From positions 1 to 13,207 of the forward strand of contig RZYK01000038.1 of assembly GCA_009930355.1 (NCBI GenBank): 13,207 nucleotides of DNA, given 5' to 3'. The DNA is from Campylobacterota bacterium. Lineage in GTDB: Bacteria; Campylobacterota; Campylobacteria; Campylobacterales; Sulfurospirillaceae. The first letter of the stretch is position 1. Each line of letters begins with the position of its first letter. Below, piece by piece: positions 7,671-13,207 of this stretch. A model generated the notes under the pieces. The model was not told the DNA's origin. It saw nothing but the letters and a program-made list of their open reading frames with translations, and made no database searches. The position numbers and the translations under genes were made by a program.

Positions 7671-8186
7671 ATGCGAATCCCTCTCATTTTTCTCACGCTC
7701 ACGTCACTCCTTTTTGCAAAGATTGACCATTTTAAAACAATACAAAGTGATTTTTTACAAACGCTTACCAATGATCAAAATAAAACCATTGTTTATGAAG
7801 GAACCTTATATGCAACGGATAATAAAAAAGCGCTTTGGATTTATGAAAAACCTGTGGCAAAAAAAATCTATTTTAATCACACTCGTGTCTTAATTATAGA
7901 ACCCGAATTAGAACAAGCGATTATTACAACATTAGAAAATATTCCCAATATCGCACAACTTCTTCAAGAAGCTCAAGAGATAAAACCCAATACCTATGTA
8001 ACTAAATTTATGGAAACAACGTATACCATTATTGCTACAAAAGAGCGTATTGAAAAAGTGACGTATAAAGATAAGCTGGATAATGCTGTGGAAATTCTTT
8101 TTTCAAATCAGACAACCAATCTCTTTTTAGACGAGACCCTTTTTAAGGCAGAAATCCCAAAAGGTTACGATGTCGTACGTGAATAA
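7671..8186 (+). CDS. lolA: Outer-membrane lipoprotein carrier protein LolA
   Basis: Periplasmic shuttle that accepts lipoproteins from the Lol ABC transporter and delivers them to the outer membrane. 171 residues, slightly short for LolA. Residues 1-16 form a short Sec signal peptide (MRIPLIFLTLTSLLFA) without a lipobox cysteine, so cleavage gives a soluble protein starting near Lys17. The mature part has the family's opening pattern: HFKTIQSDFLQTLTN, then YEGTLYA and ALWIYEKPVAKKIY. It lies back to back with secA and the LolC/E-type permease, an order I recall from C. jejuni (Cj0941c-Cj0943), which supports the call. The start is set by AGGAG six bases upstream. No LolB is encoded nearby. 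Confidence 0.88.
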   Translation: MRIPLIFLTLTSLLFAKIDHFKTIQSDFLQTLTNDQNKTIVYEGTLYATDNKKALWIYEKPVAKKIYFNHTRVLIIEPELEQAIITTLENIPNIAQLLQEAQEIKPNTYVTKFMETTYTIIATKERIEKVTYKDKLDNAVEILFSNQTTNLFLDETLFKAEIPKGYDVVRE

Positions 8187-8203
8187 TCTTTACATGTAAA
8201 GAT
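8186..8203. repeat. 18-bp perfect palindrome after lolA
   Basis: ATCTTTACATGTAAAGAT, beginning on the last base of the lolA stop codon. It is the longest copy of the recurring TTACATGTAA motif in the window. It could fold as a 7-bp stem with a CATG loop and act together with the following hairpin, or be a protein-binding site. Confidence 0.7.
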
Positions 8204-8205
8204 AA

Positions 8206-8244
8206 AAAGTTGACTTTTTTAAATATTTTAGAAAAGCCAACTTT
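8206..8244. terminator. Hairpin terminator between lolA and nhaA
   Basis: AAAGTTGACTTTT (8206-8218) pairs with AAAAGCCAACTTT (8232-8244) with one A-C mismatch and a 13-base loop. On the minus strand the stem runs into CTTTTTATC, a usable T run for nhaA. On the plus strand the tail is only weakly T-rich. Confidence 0.75.
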
Positions 8245-8251
8245 ATAATAT

Positions 8252-9427
8252 TTATACCACTTTTGTCACTCGATGTAAAAATAAATAACCAATCAATCCT
8301 GAGAAAAACGACCCTAATAAAATAGCCAATTTATCTGCATAATGAAATAAATCTGTGTCGTTGTATGCCAAAGTATTCACAAAAAGACTCATGGTAAAAC
8401 CAATACCTGTTAAAATAGCAACACCATAGAGTTGCGCAAAGTTACTGCCTGAAGGAAGCTTAGCAATGCCTAATTTAATAGCGATATAACTAAAGACAAA
8501 AACACCCAACTGTTTCCCTAAAAAGAGCCCACATATAATGCCTAATGATACGTCTGAAAATAGTGCAGAAGCTGATAAATTTCGAAGATCAACCCCAGCA
8601 TTTACAAAAGCAAAAAGTGGCAGAATAAAAAATGCAACCCAATAATGTAAATCATGTTCTAATTCTTTAACCATAGAAAAACGCTCACCTGTCTGACCAA
8701 TAGAATACAAAGGAATACTAAAGGCAATTAAGACACCTGCAATAGTCGCATGAACGCCCGATTTAAGAACACTCACCCATAAAACAATTCCAACTAAAAT
8801 ATAAGCTGCTTTTTTGGCGACATTCATTCGATTCATAAGAAAAAGAATTAAAAGGGCAACCAGAGCGACACTGATGGAAAGTATAGATAAATCATTTGTA
8901 TAAAAGAGTGCAATAATAACAATAGCTCCAAGGTCATCAATAATAGCTAATGCCATCAAAAATATTTTTAACGAAGCAGGAACCCTTGTTCCTAAAAGCG
9001 AGATAATACCTAATGCAAATGCAATATCCGTTGCCGTTGGAATTGCCCAACCATTCATTGCAAAAGTATCTTTATAATTAAAAGCAATAAAAATAAGAGC
9101 GGGCATCACCATTCCACCCAATCCCGCAATCGACGGAAGTGCAATTTGACTTTTAGTAGAAAGTTCTCCCTCTAAAACTTCACGCTTCACTTCAAGACCA
9201 ATCAGAAAAAAGAAAATGGCCATTAACCCATCATTCACCCACAAGAGCAGTGGTTTTGCAATACCAAACGTCCCAACACTCACTTGCACAGGCGTATGTA
9301 AAAATTTTGTATATATTTCAGCTAAAAAACTATTTTGTAAAAAAAGTGCACAAATGGTTGCAAGAATAAGAATAATTCCTGCTGAAGATTGCCGTTGAAT
9401 AAACTCTTTTATCATCTTTTTAAACAT
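8252..9427 (-). CDS. nhaA: Na+/H+ antiporter NhaA
   Basis: Inner-membrane antiporter exchanging sodium (or lithium) outward for protons inward; 391 residues from the chosen ATG, matching E. coli NhaA in length. It is very hydrophobic, consistent with twelve membrane segments. Family hallmarks are visible: the unwound-helix motif TATDIAFALG (131-140), the ion-binding pair Asp164-Asp165 in LAIIDDLGAIVIIALFY, His226 (SGVHATIAG; pH-response region) and Lys305 (FLGKQLG), which matches the conserved helix-10 lysine. The frame also contains TTG one codon upstream (9428-9430), but ATG 9425-9427 is preferred because it lies six bases after an AAAGG site, against three for TTG. It stands alone between mnmE, upstream on the same strand, and lolA, convergent. 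Confidence 0.96.
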   Translation of the reverse strand: MFKKMIKEFIQRQSSAGIILILATICALFLQNSFLAEIYTKFLHTPVQVSVGTFGIAKPLLLWVNDGLMAIFFFLIGLEVKREVLEGELSTKSQIALPSIAGLGGMVMPALIFIAFNYKDTFAMNGWAIPTATDIAFALGIISLLGTRVPASLKIFLMALAIIDDLGAIVIIALFYTNDLSILSISVALVALLILFLMNRMNVAKKAAYILVGIVLWVSVLKSGVHATIAGVLIAFSIPLYSIGQTGERFSMVKELEHDLHYWVAFFILPLFAFVNAGVDLRNLSASALFSDVSLGIICGLFLGKQLGVFVFSYIAIKLGIAKLPSGSNFAQLYGVAILTGIGFTMSLFVNTLAYNDTDLFHYADKLAILLGSFFSGLIGYLFLHRVTKVV

Positions 9428-9573
9428 CAAAAACCTTTCTTTTATAGTAGACTTCTTGCACCATCTTTGATAAAAGCTAACGCAACAAGCCTATTTTTTC
9501 ATAGTATCACATTGAGGTAAATAGTTTATAAATTAAATCTTAAAACACCCAAACTAACAATAAAGAGTATGCT
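9428..9573 (-). promoter_or_regulatory. Intergenic region upstream of nhaA
   Basis: A 146-bp stretch between the mnmE stop and the nhaA start. I see no hairpin terminator after mnmE, so read-through into nhaA is possible. TACTAT on the minus strand (9501-9506) is a weak candidate -10 box. No small ORF, RNA fold or known nhaA riboswitch is recognisable. Confidence 0.35.
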
Positions 9574-10911
9574 TTACTTTCCAAGGCAAAACTGCCCAAA
9601 CATTTTATCTAAAATTTCATCCCTCTCAAATGCCATAGAAATAGAGGAAATAGCCATAATAGCATCGTTTAAATGAAAAGCAAAGAGTTCTAGCTCCCCT
9701 TCTCCTAAAAGAGCATACGACGCTTTAACATTTTCATATGTCTTACGTACAGCATCTATTTGTCTTTGTGATGTTAACAATAAATTATCTTCTTGTGTCG
9801 TTTGATCCAAAATACTATGCAAAGCCTCTATAATATGCTGTGCATCTTTTTGGCACTCCAGAGCAATAAACTCTTTACCTAAACGTTTTGTGTCAAAACA
9901 ACTGGCTAAATCTGTTTTATTAAGGACCATAAGAATTTTTTTATCAGCAGAATATTGGCTTAAAAGATTTAAAATTTCTTCATCTTCGTGATCACATACA
10001 CGACTATTATCAAACATTGCAATCACTATTTCAGACTCTTCAATGGCTAAAATAGAACGCTCGATTCCAATTTTTTCGATGGCATCATGCGCTTGCCTAA
10101 TGCCTGCAGTATCAACAATTTTGACTAAATGCGTTCCAATACGAAGCTCTTCTTCAATTGTATCGCGTGTGGTTCCTGCAATATTACTAATAATAGCCCT
10201 GTCATAACTTAAAAGCGTATTTAAAAGCGAGCTCTTACCAACATTCGGTTTTCCAACAATTGCTATTTTAAAGCCATTAATAAGCCCTTGACGCCGTTGA
10301 CTACTCTCATATGTTTTGAGAAGATCTTTGGATAAAGCATCTAATTTTATTTTAATTTGATCCATCATATCTAATGGCAAATCTTCTTCGGCATAATCAA
10401 TATTAACTTCCACAAATGCAAGTATTTCAACCAAAAGATTTCTTACATGTAAAACAAAATTTCGCAGTTCACCTTTAAGTTGGCGTGTCAACATTTTTGC
10501 AGCATCCACACTTTTTGTCTCAATTAATGCAGCAATGGCTTCTGCTTCACTCAAATCTATTCTGCCATTTAAAAATGCCCTCTTTGAAAATTCACCAGGA
10601 TTTGCTAATCTCGCCCCATAATGAAGAAGTGTTTGTAAAACCATTCCAGCAACAACACTACCACCATGACACTGAAATTCAATGACATCTTCTGCAGTAA
10701 AACTATGCGGTGCTTTAAAATAAAGGACAATAGCCTGATCAATCGCTTCATCCATAACGTCATATAAGAAACAAAGCGTAGCCATACGAGGAATAAAACA
10801 CTCTTTATGAGAAAGCTTTTGAGCGAAAAAATAAGCTTCAGGTCCACTGACACGAACAATAGCAATGGACCCGACACCTGAACTGGTGGCAATAGCAGCA
10901 ATGGTATTTAT
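9574..10911 (-). CDS. mnmE: tRNA modification GTPase MnmE, apparently with an AUA start codon
   Basis: With MnmG, MnmE installs the cmnm5 group on the wobble uridine (U34) of certain tRNAs. Starting at 10911 the protein is 445 residues, the family length. It opens with the typical N-terminus NTIAAIATSSGVGSIAIVRV, part of the folate-binding domain. The G domain shows GKPNVGKSS (220-228), GTTRDTI (246-252), DTAGIR (267-272) and NKTD (331-334). The C-terminus ends CLGK, the conserved C-x-G-K with the essential cysteine (Cys442). No ATG, GTG or TTG occurs in frame between the upstream TAG and ATG 10785, which would remove 42 conserved residues. The codon in the homologous start position is ATA (10909-10911). 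It overlaps the jag TAA stop as ATAA and sits seven bases after AGGA (10919-10922). The gene identity is certain; the start codon is an inference. Confidence 0.93.
   Translation of the reverse strand: MNTIAAIATSSGVGSIAIVRVSGPEAYFFAQKLSHKECFIPRMATLCFLYDVMDEAIDQAIVLYFKAPHSFTAEDVIEFQCHGGSVVAGMVLQTLLHYGARLANPGEFSKRAFLNGRIDLSEAEAIAALIETKSVDAAKMLTRQLKGELRNFVLHVRNLLVEILAFVEVNIDYAEEDLPLDMMDQIKIKLDALSKDLLKTYESSQRRQGLINGFKIAIVGKPNVGKSSLLNTLLSYDRAIISNIAGTTRDTIEEELRIGTHLVKIVDTAGIRQAHDAIEKIGIERSILAIEESEIVIAMFDNSRVCDHEDEEILNLLSQYSADKKILMVLNKTDLASCFDTKRLGKEFIALECQKDAQHIIEALHSILDQTTQEDNLLLTSQRQIDAVRKTYENVKASYALLGEGELELFAFHLNDAIMAISSISMAFERDEILDKMFGQFCLGK
10443..10452. repeat. TTACATGTAA palindrome inside mnmE
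   Basis: A perfect 10-bp palindrome within the mnmE coding sequence, one of four full copies in the window. Its place inside a gene argues against all copies being promoter operators. Confidence 0.6.
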
Positions 10912-11867
10912 GCGTTTTTCCTATTAAAATCATTTACGACGATAAACTTACCGCCATCTTTTCCTGACTTAATTCCAACATATTTTTCAGGAAATTCTGA
11001 ACGAAGTGCTTCAAGGGCAATTTTAATTAACACGCCATCTAAAATCTTTGTTTGACCTTTTCCACTGTTACGAATACGCTCAATAACAGGTACCAAATAC
11101 TTTTCGATCATCTCTTCTTGATTTTTCAAAAATTCTGCAATTTCTAAACGAATATTTAAGCCATATTTTAGATTAATCCAATTGTAAAGAAGATAAGAAA
11201 GAGCCTTATAACGATAACCCTCTTTTCCAATTAACAGTGCAGCATCTTCACCACTAAATTCGATAAGTATTGTGTCATCATTGTACTTTGACACCATAGG
11301 CGACTCAAGTGTAAAACAGCTGTATTTAAATAAATGCTTAATCTGAACATTCACTTCATCAATAATATCATTCATTGAACGTTTTTCTTGATGAAAATTC
11401 TGATCAATTGCCGTTGATACTACAAGCGTCTGCTTGAGCTCTTTTGAAGTATGTTTAACGATTTCTAAAGAAGGTTCTTCCTTAAAAAAAGATTCCTCTT
11501 TAGGAGGAAGAGCGCCTGTTTCTGGATTTTTTTCAGAAATCTCATGAGGAATAAACTCTCTATTTTTATTTTTAGCCCGTCTATTTTTAGCCCGTCTATT
11601 TTTGTCTTTTTTTTCATCAGAAGAAGGAACATCTATCTCTTTTTGACGCTCCTGATGAAGGACAGAAGAGGACTTATTTTCTTTAAACTCTTTATGGTTA
11701 TCACCTTTACGTTGAACGTCAATAATGGCATTCTTTTTAAATAAGCCTAAAAAACCATTGGAACCATTTTGAATAATATTTATATCCAATTCAACCACTG
11801 AACAAGACAACTCACTCGCAGCTTTAGAGTAAGCTTCTTGAAGTGTTGCTGCTTCAACTCTTATCAT
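10908..11867 (-). CDS. jag: Jag/KhpB-family RNA-binding protein
   Basis: Cytoplasmic RNA-binding protein, 319 residues. The N-terminal Jag domain (about 1-52) shows the typical GFLGLFKK (38-45). A low-complexity charged linker (about 53-165) contains NRRAK twice in tandem (90-99). The KH domain (about 170-250) has its GxxG loop as IGKEGYR (213-219). The last 70 residues follow the R3H layout (LIKIALEALRSEFP, then VGIKSGKDGGKFIVV), but the R-x3-H signature itself is missing. The start ATG overlaps the yidC stop as ATGA, and the stop overlaps the inferred mnmE start. In other bacteria KhpB/Jag binds many small RNAs and mRNAs and affects cell envelope and division; the conserved place after yidC fits an envelope link. 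Confidence 0.92.
   Translation of the reverse strand: MIRVEAATLQEAYSKAASELSCSVVELDINIIQNGSNGFLGLFKKNAIIDVQRKGDNHKEFKENKSSSVLHQERQKEIDVPSSDEKKDKNRRAKNRRAKNKNREFIPHEISEKNPETGALPPKEESFFKEEPSLEIVKHTSKELKQTLVVSTAIDQNFHQEKRSMNDIIDEVNVQIKHLFKYSCFTLESPMVSKYNDDTILIEFSGEDAALLIGKEGYRYKALSYLLYNWINLKYGLNIRLEIAEFLKNQEEMIEKYLVPVIERIRNSGKGQTKILDGVLIKIALEALRSEFPEKYVGIKSGKDGGKFIVVNDFNRKNA
10919..10922 (-). promoter_or_regulatory. Shine-Dalgarno that fixes the mnmE start
   Basis: AGGA on the minus strand, inside the last codons of jag, lies seven bases before ATA 10909-10911. The spacing is ideal for that codon and is the main positional evidence for initiation there. Confidence 0.65.
11568..11602. repeat. 15-bp tandem repeat within jag
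   Basis: ATTTTTAGCCCGTCT occurs twice head to tail (11568-11582 and 11583-11597), with the start of a third unit (ATTTTT). It is in frame and encodes NRRAKNRRAK in the Jag linker. The copies are identical, consistent with recent slipped-strand duplication. Confidence 0.9.
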
Positions 11868-13207
11868 TTTTCAGCCTTTTCCTCTTCATGTTTTTTTGCG
11901 AAAAGTTTGTTGACATAGAACTGCTGTACAATTGATGCGAGATTATTCGTAAACCAATAAAGCGTTAAACCTGCAGGGAAGGTAACAAAAAAGAATGTAA
12001 AAATTAATGGTAAAAACTTCATAATCTTCTCTTGCATTGGATCATTAAATGTTGTTGGCGTAATACGCTGATGTAAAAACATCGTAAGTCCCATAAGCAC
12101 AGGAAGAATAAAATAAGGATCCATAATGGCTAAATCATGAACCCATAAAATCCACGCTGCACCTTTTAATTCAATAGCATTTTGTAGAACACGATACACC
12201 GCAAAAAATACAGGAATTTGAAGTAAAATTGGTAAACATCCACCCATCGGATTTGCACCATGCTTTTTATAAAGTTCCATCATATGCATGTTAAGCTTTT
12301 GTTTATCATCACCATATTTTTTCTGCAACTCTTTCACTTTTGGAGCAAGCTCTTTAAGCTTATTCATTGAAACCATGCCTTTATAGGTTAAAGGATACAG
12401 CACCAAACGAACAATAATTGTCATAGCAACAATGGCCCACCCCCAGTTACCAAAAACTCCATGCAAATACGAAAGCAGTGTAAAAAGTGGTTTAGCAATA
12501 AACGTAAAAAACCCATATTCAACAACATCTGTTAACGCTGAATGAATCTCTTTGAGTTTAACATACTCTTTGGGACCAACATAACCATTTAGTTGAAAAT
12601 CTTCATTTCCTTTGACAAATAAAAGAGGAGTATTTTCTTTACCTGGCAAAATAACTGTTTCAAGTCCCGTGTTTAATTCATAAAAGAATGTAGTGTAATA
12701 TTTATCTGCCGCTGCAACAATATGTGCATGAGGGAATCTTTCATCTCCTTTAGCATCACCATCACTAATCGTTTGAATGGTACCATCTGCTTTTTTGATC
12801 AAAGCACCATGAAAGGTATAACTATCTACTGCAGCATTGGGTCTAAAGCCTGGAGAAATAAAATAATCTTTAGCTTGAGAAAGCTTTACATGTAAATCAT
12901 ATTTTCCAGAAGGAAAAAATGTAACTGTTTTTGAAATTGTAACATCACCCAATTTTTGCGTTAAAATGACACTACTACCACTTTCTTCAACATTTATGAT
13001 GTTTTTATCTGCACTATATGACATTAAAAAAGCATCTGTATTTACAGATTTATCGCTAAAACGAACTTCTAAAGGTAATACACCTTGTGAAGCATCAATC
13101 AACTGTATTCTTTCTCCATGATCATCTTTATATTTTAACTCACTAAGATAAAATTTTGCAATTCTTCCTAATCGATCAATCTGAAGTTCATAAGAAGGTG
13201 CTTTGAC
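11864..13207 (-). CDS. yidC: Membrane protein insertase YidC (5' end outside window)
   Basis: Inner-membrane insertase that works alone or with SecYEG; 447 C-terminal residues are visible. The frame stays open to the window edge, so the TTG at 13100-13102 is not the start, and roughly the first membrane segment and the beginning of the periplasmic domain are missing. The visible part begins with the beta-rich periplasmic P1 domain and then has the conserved insertase core: VEYGFFTFIAKPLFTLLSYL, the hairpin VRLVLYPLTYKGMVSMNKL with the conserved hydrophilic-groove arginine, the coiled cytoplasmic loop LKELQKKYGDDKQKLN, then GGCLPILLQIPVFFAVYRVL and a final segment LPLIFTFFFVTFPAGLTLYW. The tail is short and lysine/glutamate-rich. 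It is the first visible gene of the operon leading to jag (ATGA overlap). Confidence 0.96.
   Translation of the reverse strand, partial: VKAPSYELQIDRLGRIAKFYLSELKYKDDHGERIQLIDASQGVLPLEVRFSDKSVNTDAFLMSYSADKNIINVEESGSSVILTQKLGDVTISKTVTFFPSGKYDLHVKLSQAKDYFISPGFRPNAAVDSYTFHGALIKKADGTIQTISDGDAKGDERFPHAHIVAAADKYYTTFFYELNTGLETVILPGKENTPLLFVKGNEDFQLNGYVGPKEYVKLKEIHSALTDVVEYGFFTFIAKPLFTLLSYLHGVFGNWGWAIVAMTIIVRLVLYPLTYKGMVSMNKLKELAPKVKELQKKYGDDKQKLNMHMMELYKKHGANPMGGCLPILLQIPVFFAVYRVLQNAIELKGAAWILWVHDLAIMDPYFILPVLMGLTMFLHQRITPTTFNDPMQEKIMKFLPLIFTFFFVTFPAGLTLYWFTNNLASIVQQFYVNKLFAKKHEEEKAEK
12885..12896. repeat. TTTACATGTAAA palindrome inside yidC
   Basis: A perfect 12-bp palindrome in the periplasmic-domain part of yidC. 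It has the same core as the copies at 1340-1355, 8186-8203 and 10443-10452. Confidence 0.6.

Noticed and set aside
9428..9430. TTG as the nhaA start
   Set aside because: The ATG of the next codon has better spacing from the AAAGG site and is the commoner start codon.
9441..9446. TATAAA on the minus strand as the nhaA -10 box
   Set aside because: It lies only 13 bases before the ATG, which would leave no room for the ribosome binding site in the transcript.
9574..10785. MnmE as a 403-residue protein starting at ATG 10785
   Set aside because: It would lack 42 residues of the conserved folate-binding N-terminus that are present in frame upstream, and no ribosome binding site stands out before that ATG.
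10605..10901. A 98-codon minus-strand ORF overlapping the start of mnmE, possibly marking a frameshift
   Set aside because: The true mnmE frame is continuous from 10911 to the stop with good homology throughout, so this is an out-of-frame shadow.
13100..13102. TTG as the yidC start
   Set aside because: The same frame is open to the window edge and reads as YidC periplasmic domain, so the gene begins outside the window.
1..13207. tRNA, rRNA, CRISPR arrays, insertion sequences, phage or toxin genes
   Set aside because: No supporting sequence was seen. Nearly all of the window is core coding sequence with short intergenic gaps.

Overview
The window is ordinary chromosomal core sequence from an AT-rich Gram-negative bacterium, most likely a member of the Campylobacterota (Epsilonproteobacteria; a Sulfurospirillum-like free-living genus is a guess). 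Two local gene orders that I recall from Campylobacter jejuni support this: htrA followed by an OmpR-type regulator and a histidine kinase (the cprRS locus), and lolC-like / secA / lolA. The block yidC-jag-mnmE is also the usual order in this phylum. I see no mobile element, CRISPR array, tRNA or rRNA.

Layout. 1-1303 (+): the 3' part of htrA, a periplasmic protease/chaperone, closed by a strong hairpin terminator. 1371-3283 (+): a response regulator and sensor kinase joined by an ATGA overlap, with their own promoter. 3327-3728 (+): a small protein resembling a shortened, catalytically dead GGDEF domain. Its stop lies in a hairpin shared with the convergent lipoprotein-release permease (3749-4951, -). 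The permease is coupled to secA just upstream of it (4961-7546, -). lolA (7671-8186, +) diverges from secA. nhaA (8252-9427, -) converges on lolA across a shared terminator. The right end is a tightly overlapping minus-strand operon, yidC (5' end cut by the window) - jag - mnmE (11864-13207, 10908-11867, 9574-10911).

Functional theme. Most genes serve the cell envelope: Sec export (SecA), membrane insertion (YidC), lipoprotein release and carriage (LolC/E-type permease, LolA), periplasmic quality control (HtrA) and a two-component system likely to sense envelope state. NhaA handles Na+/H+ balance and MnmE modifies tRNA wobble uridines.

The most unusual points are two. First, mnmE has no ATG, GTG or TTG at its proper start. 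Homology, a well-spaced Shine-Dalgarno and an ATAA overlap with the jag stop all point to an AUA start codon at 10909-10911. Second, the palindrome TTACATGTAA recurs four times, in both intergenic and coding DNA, with two further copies of its TACATGTA core. No entirely new multi-gene system is evident.
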